Assembly: GCA_010645155.1 (NCBI GenBank) | Contig: CM021312.1 | Coordinates: 13,411,408 to 13,475,407, forward strand | DNA length: 64,000 nt | Origin: Tigriopus japonicus | Lineage: Eukaryota > Arthropoda > Copepoda > Harpacticoida > Harpacticidae | Direction: 5' to 3' | Part shown: one piece after another, positions 1 through 12,318 of the stretch | Layout: every line of letters begins with the position of its first letter | How positions within the stretch are numbered: position 1 is the first letter of the stretch | Made by a program: the position numbers and the translations under genes | Notes under the pieces: generated by a model | The model's input: only the letters and a program-made list of their open reading frames with translations | What the model was told of the DNA's origin: nothing | Database searches by the model: none

Positions 1-3000
1 GACTTCAAGGAGACTGGCAAGTATATGTTTTTATATTGAGTAAATAAATTGGGATCGCTTAATACCATGAGCGATATTGTTACCGATATAGTGCTTGACT
101 TCGTTCTCTTTGACGTTGTTGTAATAATTGAAGAACGAGGAAGGTAGCGAAAAGGAATTTAAATGTTCACCAGCTAACAAAACCTTTGCTTCAACATCTT
201 ATGAGCATCTGTTTGAACACATTTTTAGCTCAGCATGTGTAATCCTCTCAGGGGTTGTATTGTTTTTTAAATGTTTCCACCTTTTAAGATGTAAGCAATT
301 GAAAATTGTTGTTATATTGTTTATCTTTTTGTCCATTTAAAGTCCAGAGAAAGTTCATGCGGGTATTAGTTCGAAGGACCATATTTTCTTTTTTTATTTA
401 ACAGTTATAGATACAAAGTCATTAATTCTTCGCCGAAAACATTGCCCACATGCGACATACTCCTTAGATTTAATGAGCATGGAAATTCTCCCGTCAAAAA
501 CGTATTCAAGTAATAGCGACTAATGTGAACCATTAGTAAGTAAACGAACCATTTTTTCACACCAAGACGAAATAAAATTAACATTAGTCGATTCTTGATA
601 CTAATATATTTTATGTCCATAAATCCCCGGTAGGTATGCTTTAGGGGCTCACAACAGCATCCTAAAATGAACAACTTTTTTGACAAGCCTCCCCTGATTA
701 ATGTGACTGATCGAGGTGTAAGTTCGAAGGTATTTAAATTCTGCGCCTATTTTTGGCTCAGAAATTGCTTGGTAAATTTGGTTTGTAGAAATTGATTATT
801 GATGCTGGTTGCTTGGTAAAAATGTGAACTAAATATTCACCCGTGGAGAGTAGTGGTCATAGTAAAACCGTGTTCATAAAGTTATTCACATATTGAAACG
901 ACAACAAATTATTGAGCCAGCTTCACTTCAGATAAAACACTCTACCAAAAATGGAAGAAGCCAACTTTTGAGGTAAGGTTTATTTAGAAGATCCTATCGT
1001 TAATATCGGAGGAGCTCATAAACAAACAGTCTTTGGTCTTTAGCATAATATATCGTGAAAAGAAAGCGGACAACCCTATCAGAAAGTAAGGAACCGGACT
1101 AAATATTGTACTCCCCGAAATCGCTCCAACCCGAACTAAGAGTTGCTTTCAGGTAAACCGACCTCAGAGAGCTAAAATCAATAAGTTTGCCGTCCGTGAA
1201 AGGGGCTTTTGACTGAATGAGTTTCTAACACACGCCCGGCTAAGTTTAATTCATATTGCCACGTTTATTGTCACTCACTCTATCTTCTTTAGTTCGTAGT
1301 CGTACTAGAACGAGGGAGTCAGAAAATGAAAGCTCTGTTGAGGTAAAAAAGATCATGGGAAAGAAGCGTCAACACGGTTAAGTTGTTTGACTTTTTCGAA
1401 ATTTGATTTAATGTCCTTAATGTTGTGAGCCATTCCAATACCATTATATCTGGCTTTCGCAAATATTTCGCAATCATTCTAAATAGATCTTGCCAATAAG
1501 GATTAATCCAGTCATTGGAACACAGAATTAGATGTATTCAAGCCTTCCATAGATATTTTTCGGTCAAAGGCTCCTATTTGCTGTATTTTTTCTCTTGCAC
1601 TTCCTAGTTTGTTTGGCTTTTTAAAGCTTAAAGTTATCACCACTGTCGCTAGTGATCCGATGACCCTTCTTTTCCATGAGCTTCATTCAGTTTGTTGAGC
1701 TAAAAAATGTATGTTGAGCTTACAAAGCTAGTCATCTTTCATGAGCTATTGAGAAATGATGATGATCCGTCTAACAAACACATTAAACATGTCCTACACG
1801 TGGTAGGTATAGAGTCCTTTAAGCGCAACCACTAAAATTAAAATAACGTGCAACCTTTGAGCGTTATGAAATAAAATTTCAGTTCTTATATGTCCAATGG
1901 ACGTTGAGAAGTTCGAAAATAGGTCAAACTGTTGTGTCAAGGTGCAAATTCGCGAGCTCTATTAGTAAGGTGACCTCCCAGTCTTATGTACTGTGACCTC
2001 CCAGTCAGCTGCTCGTTAAAGGACCGTATAACAAGAGCTCAGATATCCAAACGCCTCTGCTCAACTCCACGACATATCTTACATAACAAATCAGACTTAA
2101 TCAAAATAGAAGCTCCTGATACTGTCCAGGGAAAATCACCCGGACTCTTTTTCTTGGCTTATTTTAGTCTTCAAGAAGTGAACGAGATACATGTGGATCA
2201 ATGTTTCCAGGATATCAAAGTCAAATGGTCAAAGAAGCGCGGAAGCTATGTTGACATAAAGTAAGAGTATGATCTTACCCGATTCTTCCGAGGAGAGATG
2301 AGGATGATCGTCCAGAAAGTCCCGCATTGAATCACCCTTACAATTGACACGTCCCACAAACACTGGTTAGTTATCTCGTTCCCAGTGTCCAGAATCCAGA
2401 GTCCTTTCTTTCATAAGTGAATCAGGGAGTTGTCGAATCTTGGTCGCACTGGTTTCGTCAGCATTTATTAGCAGGTCCCTTGGTTCGTGCACAAGCCGTG
2501 AATCAACTTACTACGGAGATGAAGTTTCACTTTCAGACTTGTTGTTCAGCAGAACGAAAAACCATCAACCTGCCTTCACACACACTCACTCTCCCACAGA
2601 CATACATAGAATGATGAGCTGTCAGTCAGTCGGTCAGTGTGTGAGAACGTTAGTTCTGGAGTTTTCCGAAAAGTCAAAGGTGACGAACATGATATTTATG
2701 GATCTGAGTGTAGTTGGAAATGAGCGTGAGTTTACTACATCGGACAAGAAGGGGATTGCTAGTCAGATTGTTGTAGAATGGGCGTGTTTTGATAATTTTT
2801 TGCATTCAATCGAGGAGAAGCTGAGAATGATGTTGGAAAGAGAGGGCTAGCCTAGGCCAAAATTGGTCACCTCTGAAATGTATCCACGCCGGTACATATT
2901 GACTTGAGAACGGGTTAAGTAACTAAAAAATCACTGAGGAAAAGCCTGCCACATGGACGGACGGAAATGTCAATTATTTTTAAATGAGAATTTTTCTACA

Positions 3001-4575
3001 AAAAAAAGAAACTGCAATGCAACTTGTTTATTCATCTTTTATTATGACTACAATAACAGAAACTTGTGACAAAATACTTTTTGAAAAATGTTTTATTGTA
3101 GATTTAGCACCCGGCCATGGTAAAAAAAGAAAGTCAAAATGTGATAAAAAGATTGATCTGTAATGAGTTTTGCTTGATTTGCCACTCGGATCTTAAAAAT
3201 AACGTTGGTTTGGAAAAGTCGTTCAAATATGCTGTGCTTTGAGATTAAATAGAAGGTTGTCTACCACGTGGAAGAAATGAAAAAAAAATATTTTTATCTG
3301 TTTGATGGGTTTTTAGATCCTGCTTACGGAATACATTTTATGCCAAAGACCTTGACCTAATTCATAAAAACCCTGAAGATTATCTCGAGATCCTTGCCTT
3401 AACGAACCAAATCAGTTTTTTTTGTCTCATTGCATAATTCAATTTCAAACTCATTCAACCAAGGAGTCGTCAAAAACTATGCCCTCTTAACAAGAAGAAA
3501 GCATAAAAAGAAAAAGCTAGCTAGCCCTTTCCGCAGTTGAATTATTGAAAAAAGCACCACATCTATCCCGTGTAAAATCATTCACTGGTCTTCGAGAGGT
3601 TAGGTTAAATTAGGTTAAAACCCTGATTTACATTCCCTACCAAATAACCAGTGCCACCAGATACATGTGAATTACATTTTACAATGTAGTTACCAAAATC
3701 TGCGATTTTTGTCCAAAATTACATAACGGAGGAAAAAATTAAATAAATGTGCAAAAATTGCCTGTTTTGATGTATATGATATGGAAAATTGTTTGATCTC
3801 ACGTCAAAGTCAAGATAAAGAAGCAAAAAGATAACGTTTTTAATATTTAACAGGTATATTTAGTTAATCCTCAGGCCCGCTGGGTTGTTATAAATGGTTT
3901 TTTACATTGTAGTCACAAACAATGTGCATTTTTTGTCGAAAAATACAAAAATTGGAAAAATTTCGAAAGAATGTAGAAAAAAATGCTTCTTCCATTGAGC
4001 GTGATCAACAAAAAGGATGTCAAAAATCAAGATAAGAAAAGAAGATGTTATATTTGCAACAATTGTGACAAAATATGGTCATTTTAGCATCTTTTCCTAC
4101 ACATGAAATAAACTTTAGATGATGCAAGTACATAAAAGGGCAGTTTTTAGCCGATATAGTGAGAAAAGTATTTTTGATAATACCAAAAAATCCAATTTTG
4201 TTACGTCATTTCTCAAAAAAACACCAAAGATAATACGTTTCGGCAAAATATTTAGCATAAATTTGGTGGCTCTGATTGTAACACACTGTTTTTATGTAAA
4301 CTATGAGAAAAGGCTTTAAAAACAAACTTACCAAACAACCAAAAAAAAACTACCAAAAAATCCGATTACATTACATTATTTCCAAGAAAAAATACCTTTT
4401 TTGGCAATTTTTTTTACCAAAATTTGGTGGCCCTGCAAGACTACGAACAACCAAACCTCGAGCAAATTCACCCAACCTACTCGTTTGTTTTCAAAACAAT
4501 GTGCTCCCCCTTGAACTTCCGTCAGTTTCTCCCTGAAATTTCCTTTTGATCCACCTCCGGATTTTACCTGGTAAT
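1..4575. other. Gene-free left flank
   Basis: I recognise no coding exon, RNA gene or clear transposon in most of this AT-rich stretch. Open frames here are short and show no familiar motif; the longest, at 2440-2850, is of low complexity and unconvincing. From about 3650 to 4435 there are degenerate direct repeats, described separately. The region lies upstream of ASZ1, whose promoter must be in its last few hundred bases, but I see no clear TATA box. Confidence 0.5.
3649..4435. repeat. Degenerate repeats with hAT-like ends
   Basis: The left edge reads CAGTGCCACCAG and the right edge AAATTTGGTGGCCCTG, a hAT-like terminal inverted repeat pair. A second copy of the right end (TTTGGTGGCTCTG) ends near 4279. 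The segments around 4185-4279 and 4345-4435 are imperfect direct copies, and similar blocks recur around 3690-3830 and 3920-4040. The flanking 8-mers (caaataac and caagacta) do not match, so no target-site duplication supports a single insertion. It is probably a decayed element with duplicated ends. Confidence 0.35.
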
Positions 4576-6135
4576 ATGAGTGCCATGAGACCAGCGGGTT
4601 ACTCGGACGAAGAGGATGAGTGGGACGACTCTTCCCCATCCTACCACAACTCCGACGCCAAAATCCAACCCATCAAAGACACAGACATCCCCGACCCTAC
4701 AAAGGCCATTACTCAAGGGGATCCCAATGAAATCCGTAAAGATAAGGCCATGGGAAATATCCGGCGGGATTTCTACCCATATGAATCCGTGCCTAATCCA
4801 CACGCCTCTCGAGATCAGGCTTCAATTCGATCGAGTTTCATGAACGCCATTCTCAGCGGTGATTTAAAGCAAATGGACCGAGATCTCGAAAGCGCTCTTG
4901 TCACAGTCGATGAAGAAATGAACACGTTTGAGGGAGTCAATCCGTTATTCATGGCCTGTAATACGGTACAAAAAGATGTTTTGGCGTATCTATTGAAGAA
5001 GGAGGCCTGTTTGGCCCCGGATGCCATGGGAATAACGCCCTTGATGGCTTTGGTGAGCGCCGTTGGAGAGCCTTCTCAATTGGAAGATTTGGAGATGAAG
5101 ATCGTGGATTGTGTGGATATTTTGGTGACCCTTCGAAAAGATGCGGTAGATGTGGATGAACGATCAAGTCAAAGGATGACGGCTTTAATGTTCGCAGCCA
5201 AAGCTGGACGCCCAAAGGTCGTGGAAAAGCTCATTCAAATGAAGGCTGATTTGAATCTTCGAGATAGTCAAGAATGGACAGCTCTTTGCTTTGCGGTGGA
5301 TGCCGGTCATGGCCATGTAGCTCGTGTTCTGCTCAATGCGGGCGCAGATCCGGATTGTCCTACCCGAGATGGAATGCTGGCCGCAGATTTGGCCTCATCC
5401 CGTGGACAAAAAGATCTCCAGACTGTGATACTGTCTTTCTCGAAGCAAAAATCTCTTGTTGCAGACCCAATATCGAGAACTGCCATGGACTTGAATACTC
5501 CAAGAAAGTTCTCGGCCCTTGACAATATCTTGATGGGGCTCAATTTGTCGGAATATATGCGGCAATTTCAAGACCACGCTGTAAATTTGGAAGAATTTCT
5601 CACTCTCACTGAGGATGAACTCCTCGAGATTGGCATCTCCAAAGTTGGAGTTCGGAAGCAAATTATGGAATGCATTTGTGATCTCCACAAGGCGGATTGG
5701 CAAAGGTCAAGTTTGGCTAAAGTGAGTGCTAAAGACAAGCAAAGAAAGATCTTCTTCACTTGTCCGGATTGCATCGCTATGACGGCCAATATGGCCGAGC
5801 ACCTCAAGTATCTGGCCTCGACCCTCGAGTTTCTGACCAAGCAAATCAATGAGCATCCTGAGATTTTGTCGCTTGGACAAGACATTGGTAACGTGAGTTT
5901 CCTGTTGACTACACTGAGCAAATTCAAACAAAATCTAGGTCTTCTCACTCGACGATACCGCGAGTTTGATCAAGTCTTACGGGTCAAAGAGAAAAACCAC
6001 AACTACCAACCTGCCTCCTTGATAGTTCCTCAAGAGGAAGCGAAGCCATCGTGGAAGCGTACACTCTCCATTAAAGCAACTGTGATCACCGGGGTAGGCG
6101 TACTCGCATTTTATTTGTTCCGGCGATTTTATTGA
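4576..6135 (+). CDS. ASZ1: GASZ/ASZ1, ankyrin-SAM piRNA factor
   Basis: Single-exon gene for 519 aa, near the 475 aa of human ASZ1. It begins with an acidic region (DEEDEWDD), then has ankyrin repeats at about residues 90-285, a SAM domain at about 313-371, and a C-terminal hydrophobic helix at about 498-515 followed by RRFY. This order matches GASZ, a mitochondrial outer-membrane protein that organises the germline piRNA-processing granule. The tail anchor is the expected mitochondrial anchor. The frame is open upstream to a TTG at 4546, but the first ATG is at 4576 and starts MSAM, so I use it; a second ATG lies at 4585. The downstream neighbour TFG is convergent. Function is inferred from family membership. 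Confidence 0.88.
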   Translation: MSAMRPAGYSDEEDEWDDSSPSYHNSDAKIQPIKDTDIPDPTKAITQGDPNEIRKDKAMGNIRRDFYPYESVPNPHASRDQASIRSSFMNAILSGDLKQMDRDLESALVTVDEEMNTFEGVNPLFMACNTVQKDVLAYLLKKEACLAPDAMGITPLMALVSAVGEPSQLEDLEMKIVDCVDILVTLRKDAVDVDERSSQRMTALMFAAKAGRPKVVEKLIQMKADLNLRDSQEWTALCFAVDAGHGHVARVLLNAGADPDCPTRDGMLAADLASSRGQKDLQTVILSFSKQKSLVADPISRTAMDLNTPRKFSALDNILMGLNLSEYMRQFQDHAVNLEEFLTLTEDELLEIGISKVGVRKQIMECICDLHKADWQRSSLAKVSAKDKQRKIFFTCPDCIAMTANMAEHLKYLASTLEFLTKQINEHPEILSLGQDIGNVSFLLTTLSKFKQNLGLLTRRYREFDQVLRVKEKNHNYQPASLIVPQEEAKPSWKRTLSIKATVITGVGVLAFYLFRRFY

Positions 6136-6306
6136 GCCCCTTCTTTCTTTAAAGAATATATACCGCTGATCAAATCCCGGACAGGTTCGAAAAATCTAAA
6201 ATTTATTTTCAAATCGTCTCAAATCGTCATGTTTAGAAAATAGGCTGAATTCACATAACTGCATCGTATATATTACTTCTATTTTTGCCACTTCGTATGG
6301 CTCTTT

Positions 6307-7602
6307 TTATCTGTATCCGGGTGCTGGAGCAGGATGGGCATACCCTCCTTGCGTGGGGGCCTTAGCATAGGGATTCATTGAAGGAGAGGCATTGCTGGCA
6401 ATAGGAGGACGGGCTGGAGGGGCCGCTCCCGGACCAACTGGACCCGCACCACTCATAGGAGGCCTATAGCTTTGCCAGGGGCCTTCAGCACCGGGTTGAG
6501 GCTGCTGTGGGTGTTGCTGTTGATGTTGTTGATTGACTACTCCTGGCTGGGAAGCCATACTTTGAGGAGGATACATGGGACGTGGCGCTTGACCGCCTTG
6601 ATAGCCATATCCTGGTTGGGGTTGGGACGTACCAGGGGGACGATAAGCCCCCATGGCTCCTTGGGGTTGGAATCCTCCAGCCGAAGCCGCACCTGCTTGG
6701 GAAGTCAAATTCATTTGTGGCGCCACGGAGGCTCCTGCTGATGACATGGGAGGTCGGGGACCCATGTTCAGAGCCCCGGGGTTAGGTTGGGATCCAGGAT
6801 AGGCGCTTGGAACGGATTGGGCTTGGGGATAAGCGGGATTGCTTCCGGCTTGGTTGAATCCTCCACTCGAAACAGCTGGTTGTTGAGAATGGGTGTAGGG
6901 CGTGGACACGCCGGATGCCATTGGACTGGGAGTGGCATAGGTTTGGCCAGATGACCCTGAAGTGTCGGCTCCAGGGTTGGGATAGCTTGGTCCATTATTC
7001 TGATTATGGGAATCAGTTTGATAGGGCGTCACAGGAGTGGCAGGATGAACTGGAGGTGTGGCAGACGGTCGAGCTTGCTCGGGCACCTCAGCGGATTGCT
7101 GCTGCTGCTGTTGTTGTTGCTTTTCCAAAGGGTCGAATTCTCGACTTTCCACTTTGCCATTCATGTTTATTTTGGATTGAACCTGTGCCGAAATATCAGC
7201 CTCTCCATCCGGTGCATCTTCTCCAACTCGAGCATCTTCCAACGCATCCAAAACCTTCACCACCCGATCACGAATATTTCGTAGCTCCTCCTTGATATCA
7301 TTGTTGACGAAAACCGACGACGAACCCTTAGGCACCTGCCCATTGACAAACAGGGTCAGTTTGAGGACTCGCGAATATTGCACCGCAAAAGACACATCGG
7401 CACTGTCAAAAATCGTGATAAGATCGCCATCTTCATCCTTGTATTTCAACGTGATGTCATCCGTCGAGGACAATTGACCTCGGAACACTCGTTGCATCAT
7501 AAGAATGAGCTCATCGTAAGTCAATTCCTCATTGTGAATTGGAATCCGACGAATGTCATCGCCCAAAGAGGCCTTGATGATCAATTTCCCGGTCAAATCC
7601 AT
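6307..7602 (-). CDS. TFG: TFG, PB1-domain ER exit site protein
   Basis: Encodes 431 aa in one coding exon. Residues 1 to about 87 form a PB1 domain ([20 protein letters not shown] onward). A short coiled coil follows at about 97-125, then a polyglutamine run near 160-170, and a long Pro/Gln/Gly/Ser-rich disordered tail. This is the architecture of TFG, which oligomerises at ER exit sites and organises COPII carriers between ER and Golgi. Upstream of the ATG, on the minus strand, a pyrimidine-rich tract ends in CATTCCAG (AG at 7641-7640), so the 5' UTR starts at a splice acceptor. UFM1 lies 194 nt upstream on the same strand, and no donor for this acceptor is visible in between. The glutamine codons are encoded by a CAG/CAA run near 7095-7125. 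Confidence 0.9.
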   Translation of the reverse strand: MDLTGKLIIKASLGDDIRRIPIHNEELTYDELILMMQRVFRGQLSSTDDITLKYKDEDGDLITIFDSADVSFAVQYSRVLKLTLFVNGQVPKGSSSVFVNNDIKEELRNIRDRVVKVLDALEDARVGEDAPDGEADISAQVQSKINMNGKVESREFDPLEKQQQQQQQQSAEVPEQARPSATPPVHPATPVTPYQTDSHNQNNGPSYPNPGADTSGSSGQTYATPSPMASGVSTPYTHSQQPAVSSGGFNQAGSNPAYPQAQSVPSAYPGSQPNPGALNMGPRPPMSSAGASVAPQMNLTSQAGAASAGGFQPQGAMGAYRPPGTSQPQPGYGYQGGQAPRPMYPPQSMASQPGVVNQQHQQQHPQQPQPGAEGPWQSYRPPMSGAGPVGPGAAPPARPPIASNASPSMNPYAKAPTQGGYAHPAPAPGYR

Positions 7603-7796
7603 GACAACCAGCCACTTTTCACGACTAGTCTTGGCTTATCTGGAATGAGAAAAAATCTGGGGGGTATATATCAATAGAACCTTCATGATTCGACATCAAA
7701 GGGCACCCCACACGCCCCAAAAAGGCCAGCCCCATGTATTTGAATTAGAAGCTTTAAATAACAAAGTGCAAAACGCATTTTCTTCCGGTCAACTAT
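7603..7796 (-). other. UFM1-TFG intercistronic region with acceptor
   Basis: Only 194 nt separate the UFM1 stop from the TFG ATG on the same strand. A strong 3' splice acceptor (TTTTTTCTCATTCCAG) lies 37 nt before the TFG start. There is no canonical AATAAA between the genes. Either TFG has a first exon inside or beyond UFM1, or the acceptor receives a trans-spliced leader. Confidence 0.55.
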
Positions 7797-8606
<810 letters not shown>

Positions 8607-8989
8607 CAGTGTGGCCAACTAGCATTTTTCGATGCTAATTTCAAAAAAATTAGCATTTTTTCAAGGGCAGAAGCATTGCAGAATTTTGATTAGCATCGCT
8701 CGGATTTTTAGCATTTTTCTAGCATTATTTGAAAGGCGCTAGAATCAAAAAATATGCATAGCATTTTAGCATTATTCTAGCACTTTTTGGACAAAACATC
8801 CAATTTTGGGCTTCAAAGGCAACTGAGTTTGCCAACTGAATTTGCTTACCTTACCTGACTTAAAAAAAGATAAATTGGAAGACTTGTGATCTTTATTTTC
8901 AAGTTGGTTCTACAGTACAGGTAACCAAATTTCTATTTGCAGGCGTTGTCTAGATAACTTGAGAAGGGGCACAAAGCCATAAAAAATAA

Positions 8990-11258
8990 ATAAGCCAGGC
9001 CATAAGAAATTACCTGAATAATGTATTAGATAATAGGGATAAAAAGTATGGCCTTACTGTCTTTCTCGATTTAAAAAAAGCCTTCGATTGTGTAGATCAT
9101 GAAGTGTTACTATTGAAACTATATGCCTATGGAGTAAGGGGAGGGGCTATAGACTGGTTTAAGAACTATTTGTCGAACCGTTCTCAGCAAGTCCAACTAG
9201 GAGACAGCTTGTCATCCCCACAAAGTATTTCACGAGGTGTACCACAAGGGAGTATTCTGGGGCCATTGCTCTTTCTCATCTACGTTAATGACATGCCAAA
9301 TACCACGGGGTTCCATTTTACAATGTATGCAGATGATACTACGCTACAACATTTTGGAAATAATATAAGAAGCCTTGAGCGTGAGGCAAATGAATGGCTA
9401 AAAGAACTTTTTGCATGGATTGAGAGAAATAGACTTACTTTAAACGTGACAAAATGCAAATTCATAATTCATAATCGTACTGCTTACCCATCAGATTTCA
9501 ACCTTGGGTGTGGCGAAGCAAGTTTCGAGAGAGTTGGAAAACAATTTCCCATTCAGGCTGTTAAATTTCTGGGATTATGGGTGGATGATGAGTTCTCTTG
9601 GGCTTGTCACATTAACCGAGTTGAAAGTAGACTCAAAAGAACACTGTTTAGTTTTAGCTAGATACACTAAGATAGATATTGGCATTCGTAGGCTAACACA
9701 CGGTGCCGATGATTCAGGCTGGTGATTGGTCAAGAGCATTCAGTTGAACATTCAGCTAATTCTCACGAAGTTCAATAACAAACCAGAGTTCTTCTTCTTT
9801 GTTGATTTTGTAGTGATCTGACTTGGTGCTGGGGTTGCCAATTTACTTAAGTGAAATCATATTCCCGATGTCTTTCAGCCTTCATAAACAGGTTTTTTCT
9901 TTAAGAAGAGCCAAAAGGCAAGGCATCCCTGACTTCAGTGACTTCTGAGCAGGGTTGCGAATCAAACTCACATTCGTGTTTGCTCATATACAAGAGCAAA
10001 GCACCCATTCTGCAATCTGTTCTAGCAGTAACCCTAGCTTGCAACCTCCCGTGAAAAAACTTGCGCAAGCCGAGATTTCACATAAATGAGATTTTGTTGT
10101 CAATCACCCGATCATGTGAATTAATCGGCCCCTGTTTAAACTCCACACTAGTTGAAACTCACTTTTTGCATATCAGGTAAATACCTTAGACACATTTCCT
10201 GCAGACTTGAGGATTTTCAATAACCAAACATCCCTATCAAATGAGCGAAATAGTTTAGATGTGTGTCTTAGAAGAAAAGGTTCCTTTAATCATGAACTTC
10301 GGCTTCCCGCATGATGAATGACGTCACAGACAGTCCGTGCCGGGTCGGGCAATCATAGATTTGAATGCCAATCTCTGAGAGGGTCCCTAGTTTTAGCCAC
10401 AACGGAAAGCGTTTGCCAACAAAGATGAAGATCTTGATGTACAATTCCCTCATCCAAAGTGTCATGGAATACGGTTTAGAATTTTTTGGGCATGCGAAAA
10501 CAATTGACAAACTCATTAAAATTCAAAAAAGAGCAGTACGATGGATCGCAAACACCAATTGGCGAGCAGCACACACAGGTCCATTGTTCCAAGACCTTCA
10601 GTTATTCAGGCTTGAGAACCTCAGAGAAATTAAGATTTTATGTTACGTTCACAAAGTTATGATGTCAGGAGACAAGTCATTTGAGGTGGACAAATTTAGA
10701 ATAGAAAGGGATGATTCTCTTCACAATAGGCGAGGTTTGTGGCTCTACGAGCCGATGTGTAAACGAGAATGGATGATGAATTTACCTGGATATGCATTTC
10801 CCCATCTTTTTAACCACTACGATATCCCAGACTATAAATGCACAACTAAGGTATTCAAACAAAGACTCAAGGCTGACATTCAACGCAAAAATTACCATCC
10901 TCCCTCTGAAATGTAGGTTGGGATTGGAGTTCTGAATTATGAAAACGAGCGACGGATTTCCCTGTACTCCTTCAAATGCTGAATCAAACCTTACAATCCA
11001 CGTAGCTATGATTTTTAGTCTCTCCAGTGTCTCTTAATGTCCCATCGGCTTTTTTTCTTTCTTTTCTTTCTTTCTCTCTCTCTCATCTCTGTATTTTTTT
11101 CTTCAAAAAACAAGAAGCTAAAGGACAGCATTTAAACACACCTTGGTGTCTTGCTGATCCTTGGATGCAATCTTTTTTTTTATATATATATTTGTATTGA
11201 CTGTCAAAACTGATTTTTCTTTTCATTAAATAAACGCATCCAGAAAAAAAAAAAAAAA
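8990..11258 (+). mobile_element. 5'-truncated LINE, broken reverse transcriptase
   Basis: From about 9008 to 9658 the plus strand encodes reverse transcriptase motifs: FLDLKKAFD (motif A), SRGVPQGSILGPLLFLIYVND (split here as GVPQGS and LGPLLF), and the catalytic YADD box. The frame stops at 9659 where another element is inserted. It resumes at about 10391 with the C-terminal thumb region (KMKILMYNSLIQSVMEYG) and ends at 10916. A 3' UTR follows with an AATAAA at 11229-11234 and a 15-nt poly(A) at 11244-11258, which is the 3' end of a poly(A)-type non-LTR retrotransposon. The endonuclease and first RT motifs are missing, as in a 5'-truncated copy. I cannot assign the clade. Confidence 0.8.
9659..10390. 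mobile_element. Small hAT-like insertion inside the LINE RT
   Basis: The RT reading frame is interrupted between two copies of tagttttagc (9649-9658 and 10389-10398). Taking the 8-bp duplication gttttagc, the insert starts TAGATACACTA and ends, on the opposite strand, TAGGGACCCTC. About 16-20 bp in, both ends share ATTGGCATTC. A TAG start with an 8-bp duplication fits the other TAG-type elements of this window (23997 and 33115). There is no coding capacity. A CAGGGTTGCGAATC motif at 9952 may be the end of a third element, but I found no partner. Confidence 0.6.
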
Positions 11259-12112
11259 GCATTACTTGTCTCAAAAAAGATTAGATTTGTGATGGAACTA
11301 CAACACCAACTACAGAAAAACAGCTTTTTAAACTTAGAAAGGATAAATCAGTGTTTCAATAAAAAACGGATCAAAAAGGGCTTCTAACCAAGAACAGTTT
11401 TGTTAAGAGCGGACTTTTTTTAAATGAAAAGTACCTGATCACAAAGTTCTTAACATGCTAAAGTCACTTTAAAATTTAAACTGTTGATGTGCTTGATGTT
11501 GAGAGATTGCAAATTTTATAAAATAGGGAAAATAAGTTGCAAAGGTTTCTGAACTTTGATGTATTGAACTTTGGTGTGAAATTTCAGTCTTTAAAATACA
11601 TGCCTGCTTTTGGTTTTTTTTAGAGGATAAGTGAAATTGAAACAAAAAAGCACTTTTTAGTTCATCACTAGTTTCAATTTTATCCTAGTAAAATTGAAGA
11701 AATCTTTTAAAACTTAATGTTTGGTTTCTTACGAGCCTTGAATTATTCAAGAAAATAACTTTCTATCATTGTCATCAAAAACAAGTGCTGCATGACTTGC
11801 CAATTGTTTTGTTTTGCTCTTTATAATTTATTTTACAGTCAGTGCATTATAAATTTTTGAAGGCAAAGTTTTGAACTAGGTTTGGCAAGTACCAGAAAGA
11901 TATATTTTGTGTCAATTTCAGCAAAAGTAAAGCCCAAATATGGATTCAAATATTCACTAATAGGCATAATAGTCGCAGCAGTCCCTTTTTTTGTATTAGA
12001 AAAAGTAGCATTTTTTTAGCATTTTCCATTTTCCAACGAGCATTTTTCTAGCATTGATTTGACTTTCACTAGCATCGTCACTCCAAAAAAACTTGGCCAC
12101 CCTGATCCAGCG

Positions 12113-12195
12113 TTGTTCTTCTCACGTGCGATCCATGTGAAGGCGATCCGAAGAAAAAAGGTTCGCCAAAGAAATCCAAAAATATCAAGGCCATC
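12113..12195 (+). other. Probable DKC1 5' UTR exon
   Basis: This stretch ends in ATC followed by GTAAGT, a consensus splice donor at 12196. A matching acceptor (TTTATTTTTAG, with branch-like TTCTAAG) ends at 12289, 30 nt before the DKC1 ATG. The exon contains a minimal start-stop uORF, ATGTGA, at 12135-12140. It begins directly at the hAT target-site duplication, so the true transcription start may lie in or at the edge of the transposon. Confidence 0.5.
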
Positions 12196-12318
12196 GTAAG
12201 TGATTACGGTCTTGGCCTTCATGAGAATATCAACAGGCCTTTGATTGGTTGTGCAATACGTTGTATTCTAAGTTTAACTTTATTTTTAGCCCCTCATTTG
12301 AGCGCCAAATTCAGCAAA

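Larger units (their letters stand above)
8607..12104. mobile_element. hAT-type element between UFM1 and DKC1
   Basis: The left end reads CAGTGTGGCCAACTAG and the right end, on the opposite strand, CAGGGTGGCCAAGTTT. It is flanked by agccagcg (8599-8606) and atccagcg (12105-12112), an 8-bp duplication with one mismatch. Subterminal sequence is full of short 'AGCATTTTT' motifs in both orientations (8620-8790 and 12005-12080). No transposase is visible, so it is non-autonomous or gutted. It carries a LINE fragment (about 8990-11258), which in turn holds a smaller hAT insertion. One mismatch in the duplication suggests some age. Confidence 0.7.

Noticed and set aside
1986..2850. Short ORFs in the left flank (92 and 136 codons)
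   Set aside because: They overlap other frames, lack motifs and have no visible splice or poly(A) context.
4546..4575. Upstream extension of ASZ1
   Set aside because: The extension would start at TTG; the first ATG at 4576 gives a normal N terminus.
12241..12318. Hydrophobic N-terminal extension of dyskerin
   Set aside because: It would look like a signal peptide, but overlaps a 3' splice acceptor at 12289; dyskerin is nucleolar and starts at 12319.
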